Below, piece after piece: positions 18,027-26,861 of a DNA stretch of 64,000 nt. The DNA is from JAAUTY01 sp964397305 (GTDB taxonomy: Bacteria > Cyanobacteriota > Cyanobacteriia > Cyanobacteriales > Spirulinaceae), in NCBI GenBank assembly GCA_964397305.1, contig CAYNIP010000009.1:61090-125089 (forward strand). The letters are read 5' to 3'. A model generated the notes under the pieces. It saw nothing but the letters and a program-made list of their open reading frames with translations. It had not been told where the DNA came from and ran no database searches. Made by a program: the position numbers and the translations under genes. Each line of letters starts with the position of its first letter. The stretch's first letter is position 1.

Positions 18027-19160
18027 CTAGTTAGAATCGCCCAGTTGAATGCGGGGATCGACGACTTTGAGGAGCAGATCCGCCAACAAGTTGCCCGCAA
18101 TCAGCATCGTGGCCCCCATCATCAAGCTCGCCATGACGAGGTAAATATCTTGGGCCTGAACAGCCTGCAAAATCAGGCGACCGAGCCCCGGCAAGTTGAA
18201 GAAGTATTCCGCGATAAAGGAGCCACTGAGGAGGCTAGCAAACTCGAAACCGAGAATGGTGATCAGGGGGTTGACGGCATTGCGAAGGGCGTGGACGTAG
18301 ATCACCCGATGTTCCGGCAGGCCCTTCGCCCGGGCGGTCTGGATGTAGTCTTGGCGGAGCACATCCAGCATGGAGCCCCGGGCGATCCGCTGGAGGCCGG
18401 CGAAGCTGGTGAGGCTGAGGGCGATCATGGGGAGGAACAAGTGCCAGAGCAGATCCAGCGCCTTGCCGAGGGGGGAGAGGCTGGCAAAGTTGATGCTGGT
18501 CAGGCCGCCGACGGGGAGCAGGGGCGAGAGGTTTTGGGCGATGAAGAGGAGCAGGAGGGCGGTGATGAAGCTGGGGAACCCTTGGCCCAAGTAGCTGAGG
18601 GCTCGGAGAAGCCGGTCGAGTCCTTGGTTCTGGCGCACGGCCCCCAGGATGCCGAGGGGGATGGCGATCGCCCAAGTAATCAAAATCGACGCCAGGGAGA
18701 GCAGGAACGTCGGCGGCAAGCGCTCCACGATCAGGGAGGTCACGGAGCGCGAGTAGACAAAGCTCTGGCCAAAATCAAGACGTGTCACCACCTGCACCAG
18801 CCAGCGCCTGTAGCTCTGGCCGACCCACTGCAACCAGGGTCCCCAGGCTGACCAGAAGGCGGCCCAGGAGTTGGCGGCCAGGGGGGAGGGGGGCTCATCC
18901 GCGAGACCGAAGCGGGCGGCCAAGTCGGCGAGGTATTCCTGGGAAATCTGGGGGTTTTGCTGCAAGGTATCCAGGTAGTTTCCCGGCGAGAGCTGGATCA
19001 CGAAGAAGCTCAGGGCCGAGGCCAGCAGGAGGGTGATCAGGGCCTGGAAGACGCGCTTGAGGACATAGGCCCCGGTATCGCTGGTGAAGAACCGGCCGAG
19101 GGAACGGAGCGGAGCCCAGCGTTTCGCGGCCTTGGCGCGGGGGGATACCTGCGTGGTCAT
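18027..19160 (-). CDS. ABC transporter permease, peptide/nickel (DppB) type
   Basis: 377 residues. An N-terminal soluble extension of about 25 residues precedes the first membrane segment (ALITLLLASALSFFVIQLSPG). Then comes an extracytoplasmic loop and a core of about five membrane segments. The EAA-type motif of binding-protein-dependent permeases is visible (HALRNAVNPLITILGFEFA). The closest family pattern is DppB/OppB/NikB. No DppC, ATPase or binding-protein gene is adjacent, which is common in cyanobacteria. metG lies 94 bp downstream in the same direction, so cotranscription is possible. Confidence 0.88.
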   Translation of the reverse strand: MTTQVSPRAKAAKRWAPLRSLGRFFTSDTGAYVLKRVFQALITLLLASALSFFVIQLSPGNYLDTLQQNPQISQEYLADLAARFGLADEPPSPLAANSWAAFWSAWGPWLQWVGQSYRRWLVQVVTRLDFGQSFVYSRSVTSLIVERLPPTFLLSLASILITWAIAIPLGILGAVRQNQGLDRLLRALSYLGQGFPSFITALLLLFIAQNLSPLLPVGGLTSINFASLSPLGKALDLLWHLFLPMIALSLTSFAGLQRIARGSMLDVLRQDYIQTARAKGLPEHRVIYVHALRNAVNPLITILGFEFASLLSGSFIAEYFFNLPGLGRLILQAVQAQDIYLVMASLMMGATMLIAGNLLADLLLKVVDPRIQLGDSN

Positions 19161-19344
19161 AGGTTGGCTACTGATGGGGAGGTCGGGAATAGTTTCACCA
19201 TGTCACCCAGTCTAGGGGAGATTTCCGGGACTCCGCCCTTGAATCCGCGCGCGTTGTCAGGCTTGGAGATTCGCGACGGTTCGCGACCCAACCCACAGTT
19301 GATCCCGGGAGAAGCGTGGGTGGCGCAGGATTGGGTGCGAGAGG

Positions 19345-19863
19345 CTAGTACTCGATCAGGGAGAGCACCGGGCGATCGGGGAGTTGTTGGCGGCCGTTGA
19401 GGCCCTTGAGTTCGATGATGAAACCGAAGCCGAGGAGTTCCGCGCCGCTCTGGGCGACGAGATCGGCGGTGGCCTTGGCAGTGCCGCCGGTGGCGATCAG
19501 GTCATCAATGATGGTGACGCGGCTGCCCGGTTCGAGGGCGTCTTGGTGAACTTCGAGGCGATCGCTGCCATACTCGAGGTCATATTCCACCGCATGAATC
19601 GCCGCTGGCAGCTTGCCGGGCTTGCGGACGGGGACGAAGCCAGCGCCGAGCTGGTAGGCCAAGGGTGGACCGAAGATAAAGCCCCGCGATTCCATCCCGA
19701 CGATGTAATCCGGCTTCAGGCCCGAGGCTTCGATCTTGTCGCAGAACAGGTCGATGGTGTAGCGCAGGGCGGCGGGATCACGCAGCAGAGTGGTGATGTC
19801 GCGGAAGAGAATGCCAGGTTTGGGAAAATCGGGAATGTCGCGAATCAGCGCTTTCAGGTCCAT
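19345..19863 (-). CDS. apt: Adenine phosphoribosyltransferase
   Basis: 172 residues from the ATG at 19863 (MDLKALIRDIPDFPKPGILF), the normal length and N-terminus of APRT; the frame upstream is not part of it. The PRPP-binding motif VTIIDDLIATGGTAKA is near residues 120-135 and the substrate hood GMESRGFIFG near 60. Salvages adenine to AMP in the cytosol. It stands alone between the permease gene and a repeat-rich spacer. Confidence 0.95.
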   Translation of the reverse strand: MDLKALIRDIPDFPKPGILFRDITTLLRDPAALRYTIDLFCDKIEASGLKPDYIVGMESRGFIFGPPLAYQLGAGFVPVRKPGKLPAAIHAVEYDLEYGSDRLEVHQDALEPGSRVTIIDDLIATGGTAKATADLVAQSGAELLGFGFIIELKGLNGRQQLPDRPVLSLIEY

Positions 19864-20414
19864 GGCTGGGGCGAGGGGATAAAGGGAGGGATCGTGGGCG
19901 ATCGCCAGCCGCCCCACAGGAATCCGCTTAAAAGATAGTACACTAGAAAGCCAGAGATTCTGTGGCCGTCGAGCTGAGGCAGCGATCACCCGCTGCCTTG
20001 TCCGCTCCCGGTGGACGAAAAAAGCGCGGTTCCCCGGAATTTTGAGCTACGGTTCAAAGAGCCGAGTGTAGCCCTCTATTCTATCGCTACGCGACGCTAG
20101 CGCGAACAGCGTTACGGGGCCCTCAGGCCCCGGCCCCTGCTCCCAGCTTTGGGAGCAGGGGCGCGAGAAGTCCCTCGCCCAACCTGAGAGAGGGCTTGGG
20201 GTGAGGGCTGAGCTAGAAGCCCTTCTCCCAACCTGGGAGAGGGGTTGGGGTGAGGGCTGAGCGAAGCAGTACCAACATCCCGCGTCAAATTTCGTTCACC
20301 CTTTCCGCCCCCAATCTAGGCGGCGGTTTCCTCCGGCTGCTAAGCTGAATTGCCGAAGCTGGCTAGCCCAGCGCTTGGTTCCTAGCGATCGCCTTGTCCC
20401 CCCAGCGAGTTGGC
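19864..20414. repeat. Intergenic region filled with palindromic repeats
   Basis: At 20083-20115 lies a short element (ATCGCTACGCGACGCTAGCG and following bases) whose inverted copy occurs at 63874-63906. From about 20117 to 20265 a series of palindromes of the CTCCCA/TGGGAG and CCAACC type follows, including CTCCCAGCTTTGGGAG and two arms of GGTTGGGGTGAGGG. The same family recurs at 39872-40000 and 63742-64000. No gene was found. Confidence 0.7.
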
Positions 20415-21044
20415 ATGAATCCATCCGCGAGTATTTCCCCTGATCCGAGTCCACCCCGCCTACCGCAGCCCCTCATCCTGGAAAGCCTGCCCGATCCAGC
20501 GCCGTCGCTGCAAGCCTGCTCGCCGCGCATCCAGCAGCGGCTCGATCTGGTCTTGCTGGCCATTGAGGCCCTGGAACTGGGGGGGTCGGAATACATGCTC
20601 GCCACCGCCCACGAGCTGGAGCTGAACAGCGTCATTGACAACCGTGTAACCCTCTGGCGCTTGCGCTGCACCAACCCCTGGCGGCGCTCCTACACCCGCA
20701 ACGTCCTGACGATTCGCCAGGCCAAGGCCCTGGCCGTGATCGCCAGCTACCGCGCCCGCCAGCTCACAGTTTTGATTCGCCAACTCCTGATCGCCAAGCA
20801 ACAGGTCCAGGAAAAGGGTCTGCCCATTGAGCAACACTTCCGGCTGTCGGAGTACCTCGAACGCTTTCGGGCCCACTTCCGCAGTCGCATGAATGCCCGC
20901 CGCGCCAAGGTCGCCTTTTATCTCGCCCAGGAATCCTCGCTCGATGCGCTAGCCCTCGACCTGCTGGGTCAATTGCTGTTCTGCACCGGCACAGCAGGAA
21001 TGCAACGCTTCTGGATCAGCTTATTTGACGGAGAAGTGGGATGA
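20415..21044 (+). CDS. DUF3038 family protein
   Basis: 209 residues from the ATG at 20415 (MNPSASISP); an upstream TTG at 20394 is less likely. A Pro-rich N-terminus is followed by a mostly helical domain (ALELGGSEYMLATAHELEL; then a basic R-rich helix around residues 150-170) typical of cyanobacterial DUF3038. No catalytic motif. The stop overlaps the start of the next gene in ATGA, so the two are translationally coupled; DUF3038 and DUF4335 proteins frequently pair in cyanobacteria. Function unknown. Confidence 0.82.
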   Translation: MNPSASISPDPSPPRLPQPLILESLPDPAPSLQACSPRIQQRLDLVLLAIEALELGGSEYMLATAHELELNSVIDNRVTLWRLRCTNPWRRSYTRNVLTIRQAKALAVIASYRARQLTVLIRQLLIAKQQVQEKGLPIEQHFRLSEYLERFRAHFRSRMNARRAKVAFYLAQESSLDALALDLLGQLLFCTGTAGMQRFWISLFDGEVG

Positions 21045-22423
21045 CAATCAAGCGCCAATACAGTTTGCCCAACTGTCGCCTGCTGCTCGAAGGAATCACC
21101 GCTGATGAGGTGGTGATGGAGGGGGATACGACGCGCCCCTTGATGACGGTGGTGGTTCACACCGAATGCAGCTTTGCCAGCGGCCAGCATCAACTCAGTG
21201 GCGGCCGCGCCTTCCTGGAAAATCTGGCCCAGGCTGTCAGCGCCTATGCTCAGGAATTTCTCAGCGGTGTGCGCCACCCCCTGCCAACGGCGAATCCGGA
21301 CGGTGAAGCCGTGACCCTAGAGCGGGCCACCAGCGGCGATCTTCACCACCTGCGCTGTTACCCGAAGGCGAACCAGGGGGAGGGGGTGCAGCCGCTGCAA
21401 ATTGACCTCACGACGGTGCAGCTCTTTGACTTGGTGGAGGCGGTCGATCAGTTCTTTGCCGATACGCGCACCCTGCCGGAACTGACCCTCCAGCTCGCGC
21501 CGGCCGGCCGCCGCTACCGCCAGGCGGATGTCCCAGCGACCCAACGCTCGGCGCCGGTCGCCCTGGGAATCAGCAGCCTGGCGATCGCCGCCCTCGCCCT
21601 CTTCCTCCTCCCGGTTCCCGGCCCCCTGGAGGCTCCGGAACGTCGCTTGGGCGACCCGGCCGGGGAGACCGCGACGGAGCCGGAAGAGACCGATGCGGAT
21701 ACGACCGAGGCCGAAGAACGTCCTCAAGGTCCCCGCCTATCCCTGGAGGAGCTGGAGGCCAGCTTGGCCGCGGCCCAGCCGATTCTTGACCCCACGGAAC
21801 TTGACTTCATCCAGCGCTACACCCGTCGCCAACTCGAGGCCGAGTGGCAAAATCGGGGGGCGGTGACTCAAGATCTCGCCTACCGCATCTCCGTCGGCCG
21901 CGATGGCGCGTTGCTGGCCTATGAGGCGGTGGCGGGAACGCCGGCTACGGCGGCTGAGCAGACCCCCTTGCCCAGCCTGCGCTTTCAACCCACCCAGGAC
22001 GCGCCCCCCGAAGCTGTGGCCGAGTTCAGGGTGGTCTTCACCCGTAACGGGGTTTTGCAGATCAACCCTTGGGCTGGCTACCAGGGCACTCCCACGCTCG
22101 GTCCTCAGATCGAGGACGCGGCGACCTTGGCTGGCTTGGGCGAGGCCCTGGGGGCGACCCTGCGGGAGCGCTGGCAGGCAGATCCCGATTTGCTGGGGGA
22201 TGAACTGGTTTATCGGGTTGGGGTGACGGCGGACGGGGCGATCGCCGACTATGCCGCTCGCAATGCCGTCGCCTTTGAGCTAGAACCCTCAACTCCGTTA
22301 CCGGATCTCTACGATCCCGCAGCGGCTGGCATTGGCGAAGGCACAGTCATCCCGCAGCAGCCCCTGGGCCATTTCACCGTGACCTTCTACAAGGATGGTC
22401 GGGTGGAAGTTGGACCCTTCTAG
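21041..22423 (+). CDS. DUF4335 family membrane protein
   Basis: 460 residues, overlapping the DUF3038 gene by 4 bp. The N-terminal 190 residues (RQYSLPNCRLLLEGI; LSGGRAFLENLAQAVSAY) match the cyanobacterial DUF4335 pattern. One membrane segment (LGISSLAIAALALFLLPV) is at about residues 173-190. An acidic linker follows (about 195-240), then a soluble C-terminal domain containing two similar units (QDLAYRISVGRDGALLAYEA and DELVYRVGVTADGAIADYAA), that is an internal duplication. Function unknown. Confidence 0.82.
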   Translation: MTIKRQYSLPNCRLLLEGITADEVVMEGDTTRPLMTVVVHTECSFASGQHQLSGGRAFLENLAQAVSAYAQEFLSGVRHPLPTANPDGEAVTLERATSGDLHHLRCYPKANQGEGVQPLQIDLTTVQLFDLVEAVDQFFADTRTLPELTLQLAPAGRRYRQADVPATQRSAPVALGISSLAIAALALFLLPVPGPLEAPERRLGDPAGETATEPEETDADTTEAEERPQGPRLSLEELEASLAAAQPILDPTELDFIQRYTRRQLEAEWQNRGAVTQDLAYRISVGRDGALLAYEAVAGTPATAAEQTPLPSLRFQPTQDAPPEAVAEFRVVFTRNGVLQINPWAGYQGTPTLGPQIEDAATLAGLGEALGATLRERWQADPDLLGDELVYRVGVTADGAIADYAARNAVAFELEPSTPLPDLYDPAAAGIGEGTVIPQQPLGHFTVTFYKDGRVEVGPF

Positions 22424-22476
22424 CCCCATCGGCCCGACCGGGCCGCGACAGAGCCTAAGCAGGAGACACTGACGGC

Positions 22477-23673
22477 ATGGCAGAGGCTTTAGCCATGGAC
22501 CCCGATCCGAGAGACTTCGCCTGGCGATACTGGTTTACGCTCCCCATCTATCCCTACCGCCACCGTCGCACCCTACGGCGGGAGGTGGTGCGCGATCGCC
22601 TCTGGGTCTTTGAGCAGCTTCAGGGCATCTTCTATGTCATCGTGCCGATCCGCATGACCGTGGTGAAGCTGGAGGCGGGGGGGCTCTTGGTCTATGCCCC
22701 GCTCGCCCCGACGCGGGAGTGTCTGCGCCTGCTGCACGAGCTGGTGGTCCAGCACGGTCCTGTGAAGTACATCCTCCACCCCACGGTATCGGGGTTAGAG
22801 CATAAGGTCTTCGTCGGCCCCTTTGCACGGCACTGTCCCGAAGCCATCGTCTACGTAGCGCCGCAGCAGTGGAGCTTTCCGCTGAACCTGCCCCTGTCCT
22901 GGTTGGGGTTGCCGCGATCGCGCACTCGCCTTTTTCCGGAAGATTCGGCCCAGCTTCCCTTTAGCGATCAGTTTGCGAGTGCTCTCCTGGGCCCCTTGGA
23001 TTTGGGAACCGGCTGGTTTGGGGAAATTGCTCTGGGCGATCGCGCCACCCAGACTCTCCTGCTGACCGACACCCTGATCAGCATCCCGGAAGAACCGCCA
23101 GCGATCGCGCAACTGGACAGCTTCCCGCTCCTCTTCCACGCCCGAGATAGCGCCCTAGAGACGCTCCCCGACACCCCGGAGCAGCGCCGCCAGGGCTGGC
23201 AACGCATCTGCCTCTTTGCCACCTACTTCCGGCCCAGCGTTTTCAACACCCCCCCCTGGGGTCGGGTGCTGCGCCAGGCCTGGCAGGCGGGCGATCGCTC
23301 GCGGCGCAACTACTTCGGACTCTACCCATTCCAGTGGCAAGCCCAGTGGCAGCGCTCCTTTGCCGCCCTAGCTGACGGGGGACGGCCCCTGGTAGCCCCG
23401 GTGTTGCAAGAACTCATCCTCAACCGCGCCCCCGCCGCCACCCTGGCCTGGGTCGATCAGATTGCGAGCTGGGGCTGCGATCGCCTGATCGCCGCCCATT
23501 TTCAAGCGCCCGTGGCCATTACCGCCAACACCCTCCGGGAGGCCTTCCGCTTCCTGACCCCCGAGCTCACCCCAGCTCCCTTGCCCTTGGCCGACCGGCA
23601 GCTCTTGATCGACCTCGACCAGGGCCTCTGTGCGCGCGGCCTCGTTCCTCCCCCCCAACTACAGCGCCGATGA
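22477..23673 (+). CDS. DUF4336 domain protein
   Basis: 398 residues; ATG at 22477 preceded by AGGAGA at 22461, with a second possible ATG at 22495. DUF4336 proteins have a metallo-beta-lactamase-like fold; here HPTVSGLEHKVFVGPFARHC carries the family's histidines. Residues 15-70 (YPYRHRRTLRREVV and onwards) are a cyanobacterial extension. No membrane segment. The stop overlaps the next gene by 4 bp. Substrate unknown. Confidence 0.8.
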   Translation: MAEALAMDPDPRDFAWRYWFTLPIYPYRHRRTLRREVVRDRLWVFEQLQGIFYVIVPIRMTVVKLEAGGLLVYAPLAPTRECLRLLHELVVQHGPVKYILHPTVSGLEHKVFVGPFARHCPEAIVYVAPQQWSFPLNLPLSWLGLPRSRTRLFPEDSAQLPFSDQFASALLGPLDLGTGWFGEIALGDRATQTLLLTDTLISIPEEPPAIAQLDSFPLLFHARDSALETLPDTPEQRRQGWQRICLFATYFRPSVFNTPPWGRVLRQAWQAGDRSRRNYFGLYPFQWQAQWQRSFAALADGGRPLVAPVLQELILNRAPAATLAWVDQIASWGCDRLIAAHFQAPVAITANTLREAFRFLTPELTPAPLPLADRQLLIDLDQGLCARGLVPPPQLQRR

Positions 23674-24641
23674 CTCCTCCCCCCCTAATTTTCCCGGCTA
23701 TGGGCTGTGGCACCTGGGCCTGGGGCAATCGCCTGCTCTGGAACTACGATCCCAGCCAGGACGCTGAGTTGCACCAAGTGTTTAACTGTTGCCTCCGTGG
23801 TGGTGTCACCTTATTCGATACCGGTGACTCCTACGGCACGGGTAAATTCAACGGCCGCAGCGAAACCCTCCTCGGCCAGTTTGCCCAGGCCAGTCCCCCC
23901 GAGAACCGCGACACCCTCTGCCTTGCCACCAAGCTGGCCCCTTACCCCTGGCGGTTGACCCGGCCGGCGATGCTGGCGGCCGCCGCCGCCTCCGAGCAGC
24001 GGCTCGGCCGTATTGACCTCGTGCAGTTGCACTGGTCTACGGCCAACTACTTCCCCTGGCAGGAAGGACCGCTCCTCGAGGGCTTGATGGACTGGTACGC
24101 CGCCGGGCGGGCTCGCGGCCTGGGGCTCTCCAACTACGGACCTCGCCGCCTCCGCTGGGCTCACCAGCGCTTTGCGGCCCGGGGCCTGGCGATCGCCTCC
24201 TTGCAGGTGCAGTGCTCCCTGCTATCCCCTCAGCCCCTCACGGACTGGGGCTTGCAAGAGGTATGCGACGAGCTGGGGATTCGCCTCATTGCCTACAGCC
24301 CCCTAGCCCTGGGACTCTTGACGGGCAAGTATTCGGTCGAGCAGCGACCGGGGGGGCTCCGGGGCTGGCTCTGCCGGCAAATTCTCCCGGGGGCGCGATC
24401 GCTCCTGGGCTGCTTGGAGGCGATCGCCCACCGCCGCGAGCGAACCATGGCCCAAGTGGCCCTCAACTGGTGTATGGCCAAGGGCACGATCCCGATCCCC
24501 GGCGCGCGCACCTTGGCCCAGGCCCAAGAAAACCTCGGCGCGCTCGGCTGGCAGTTGGACAGCGGCGAAGTAGCCGCCCTCGATCAAGAAGCCGCCCGGG
24601 TGAAACGGCGGATGGTGCAAAACAGCTTCCAGAGCCGCTAA
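23670..24641 (+). CDS. Aldo/keto reductase
   Basis: 323 residues. A TIM-barrel NADPH oxidoreductase with the usual markers: LFDTGDSYGTGKFNG (catalytic Asp and Tyr, about residues 49-56), LATKLAPYPW (catalytic Lys), VQLHWS, LGLSNYG and the C-terminal cofactor segment IPIPGARTLAQAQENL. Overlaps the DUF4336 gene in ATGA. Related cyanobacterial and plant enzymes are chloroplast-type aldo/keto reductases; the substrate cannot be told. Confidence 0.9.
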   Translation: MTPPPLIFPAMGCGTWAWGNRLLWNYDPSQDAELHQVFNCCLRGGVTLFDTGDSYGTGKFNGRSETLLGQFAQASPPENRDTLCLATKLAPYPWRLTRPAMLAAAAASEQRLGRIDLVQLHWSTANYFPWQEGPLLEGLMDWYAAGRARGLGLSNYGPRRLRWAHQRFAARGLAIASLQVQCSLLSPQPLTDWGLQEVCDELGIRLIAYSPLALGLLTGKYSVEQRPGGLRGWLCRQILPGARSLLGCLEAIAHRRERTMAQVALNWCMAKGTIPIPGARTLAQAQENLGALGWQLDSGEVAALDQEAARVKRRMVQNSFQSR

Positions 24642-24746
24642 GCGTCCTCCAGGGCAAACCCCCTAGGCTTGTCATGAGTCGTGGCTGGCGACAATCCCAA
24701 GCTCTCAGCCCGACGATCCAAGGGACAATTATTGCGTGACTCTGAG

Positions 24747-24836
24747 GAAGCGCTGAAGCGCAACTACGGGAGTTTTCATGGAGCGTAGTTGGGCTTTAGC
24801 CCTCTGGGGGAGCGCTGAAGCGCAACTACGGGAGTT
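24747..24836. repeat. Tandem palindromic intergenic repeat (CGCTTCAGCGCT family)
   Basis: Two copies of AGCGCTGAAGCGCAACTACG (about 24749-24768 and 24811-24830) flank AGCGTAGTTGGGCTTTAGCC. Read on the other strand, this is the same unit as the tandem copies at 60211-60312. It fills the spacer between the reductase and the convergent FAD oxidoreductase gene and may fold into a transcript hairpin. Confidence 0.7.
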
Positions 24837-24881
24837 GCCCGGGAGCGTAAGCCGTTGGCCCTCCCTCCGGAGAGGAATCGT

Positions 24882-25937
24882 CTAGGCTAGCTGAGCGCTC
24901 AGATAAGCCAGGGCAGCGGTGGCGGCGGCGGCTCCTGATTCTAGGGCCTCCTCGAGGCGATCGCCCAAACACCAATCACCACAGCAGAGCAGCAGCGGCG
25001 AGGTGCTGACCGTCAGATAGGGCTGCTGGGCGGGACGAGTCACGACGGCGTAGCGCCAGCGGTGGGGCAGCACCCAGGAGGGCGAAGCCGGCAGAGGCAA
25101 GCGCGTGGCCAAATGTTGCAACAGTTGCCGGGCGGCGGGTTCGAGGTCGAGAGCCTCGAGCTGGGCCTGGGCAAACTCTGGGGTACTGTAGGCCACCAAT
25201 ACCGCCTCGGCGGCGGAGCGCTTGCTGCTCTCGAGGCTGAGCCGAGCTAGATGGCGATCGCCGGGAAATTCCAACCACGGCCCCGGCCAAGCTGCGAGCG
25301 TTCCGGCCGGATAGCCCGCCGCCACGGCGAGGCAGGGGGCAAACTCCACTGTGGCGAGGCAGTGGCGCGCTGGGGCCAAGCGGGGCAAGGCGGCGGCCTC
25401 CAGGGGCTCGAGCAGGGCCTGGGCTTGGGGGGCCGGGATCGCCAATACAAGGGCGCGAGAGGTGATGCTGGCGGCCGTTGATGGCGTGGGCTGCACCTGC
25501 CAGCCGTCTCCCTGGGGTCGGCACTGCTGAACCCGGTAGTGGCAGCGCACGGGGAGATCCTGGGCGAGGTCCTGGGCGATCGCGCTGATCCCGGCCGGCG
25601 CAGCGTAGCTGGGGGGCAGAGGCCGCTCGGTCCAGCCGCTGGCAGTGGCTTGCAGGGCCTGGGGGGGCCAGGGCTGGAGCACTTGGCGGTCCTGCAAGGC
25701 GGCGGCTAGCTGGGCCGTGCGATCGCCCTGCACGGCCAGAAAAGGCAAGCCCCGATCCACGCAAGTCGTGTCCAAACGTCGCGTCGTCGCTCGACCACCG
25801 ACGCCCCGGGCCTTTTCCAGCACCAGCACCCGATAGCCGGCCTGCTGGACTTGCTGGGCGCAGGTCAGCCCCGCCAGGCCGGCCCCGACCACCACGAGAT
25901 CCGGGTTCGTCTCCAGACTAGGATTCCGATCAGTCAT
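24882..25937 (-). CDS. FAD/NAD(P)-dependent amine-oxidase-like protein (renalase-type)
   Basis: 351 residues from the ATG at 25937 (MTDRNPSLETN). The dinucleotide-binding motif VVVGAGLAGLTCAQQV is at about residues 15-30, followed by VLVLEKARGVGGRATTRR (the FAD ribose and GG motif of the renalase/amine-oxidase group), and a second FAD contact near the C-terminus (CCGDWCLGDRLEEALESG). Soluble. Substrate unknown. The divergent YaaW-family gene starts 84 bp away. Confidence 0.88.
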   Translation of the reverse strand: MTDRNPSLETNPDLVVVGAGLAGLTCAQQVQQAGYRVLVLEKARGVGGRATTRRLDTTCVDRGLPFLAVQGDRTAQLAAALQDRQVLQPWPPQALQATASGWTERPLPPSYAAPAGISAIAQDLAQDLPVRCHYRVQQCRPQGDGWQVQPTPSTAASITSRALVLAIPAPQAQALLEPLEAAALPRLAPARHCLATVEFAPCLAVAAGYPAGTLAAWPGPWLEFPGDRHLARLSLESSKRSAAEAVLVAYSTPEFAQAQLEALDLEPAARQLLQHLATRLPLPASPSWVLPHRWRYAVVTRPAQQPYLTVSTSPLLLCCGDWCLGDRLEEALESGAAAATAALAYLSAQLA

Positions 25938-26021
25938 GGAAGTGGCCTCCAGAACCCCAGACCGAGCCAAGGGTCGTAGTAAAATACTGAAGCGTGCTTA
26001 TGGGGTTGGAGGAGCAGACCA

Positions 26022-26861
26022 TTGGATGAATTGCGGAGTGCTCTAGAACTCGCGACAGAGGACGAGTTGCACCAACTGGCAAACGTGCTCTTTTGTCGGC
26101 GGCTGAATCCCCTTGATTATATCCAGACCCCCGATGTCATGGCGGTCCAGAGCCGCGATCGCCAGACTCAGGTGCAATTGCTCGAAGACCGCTTTCGCTA
26201 CTTGGCGGCCGATGGCTTCACCGTTCTCCGGGGTCGTGCCCAGACCGTCACTTACCGGGACACCCTGGTGCAAGTGTGCCGCTACCTGAAAATTACCTAC
26301 CAGGAGCCGATGACCGCCCTGGAGTTAGAGGCTGAGGTTTTCCTGCACCTGCTCGGCCGCACCTGGCAGCGGCTGCCCGCAGCGGAGCAGCGCTCGCTCA
26401 CGGCCCGCGTCCAGCGAGCCCTGGCCCAGTCCCACGGCCAGCAGCCCCTGCCCCTGCAATTGCAAAACGATCCCCTACACTTTTTGCTCAAAGGGGGCGG
26501 GGCCCTGGCGATTCATTCCGTGGTGCGGCCGGTGGTGCTCCAGCAAATTGCGCGTCAGTTTGCCCTCCACCTCGCCCGTTACCAGGCCGCGAAGCTGGCC
26601 CTGGTGCAGGGGGGAACCCTCGCTTGGCAAATTCAGCAGCGGGTGACGTTGGAAATGGCGAAGCGGGGCATGGCGGTGACAGCAGCCCGACAGGGGGCGG
26701 CGCGGCTGGTGTTTGCTTGGCTGGGGCCCCTGCTCTGGGGGACGCTGCTGGCGGACCTGGGCTGGCGGGCGATCGCCACCAACTACGGCCGCATCATCCC
26801 GACGATCTTTGCCCTGGCCCAAATCCGCCTCACCCGGAGTGAGTGCTGGGAAGCGGCGTGA
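26022..26861 (+). CDS. YaaW/UPF0174 family protein
   Basis: 279 residues. The start is a TTG at 26022 with GGAGGAG just upstream (about 26008). The N-terminus (LELATEDELHQLANVLF) and the region around FLHLLGRTWQRLP match the YaaW/UPF0174 pattern. A hydrophobic stretch (LVFAWLGPLLWGTLLADLGWRAI) lies near the C-terminus. Function unknown. It overlaps the next gene by 19 bp, so the two probably form an operon. Confidence 0.75.
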   Translation: MDELRSALELATEDELHQLANVLFCRRLNPLDYIQTPDVMAVQSRDRQTQVQLLEDRFRYLAADGFTVLRGRAQTVTYRDTLVQVCRYLKITYQEPMTALELEAEVFLHLLGRTWQRLPAAEQRSLTARVQRALAQSHGQQPLPLQLQNDPLHFLLKGGGALAIHSVVRPVVLQQIARQFALHLARYQAAKLALVQGGTLAWQIQQRVTLEMAKRGMAVTAARQGAARLVFAWLGPLLWGTLLADLGWRAIATNYGRIIPTIFALAQIRLTRSECWEAA

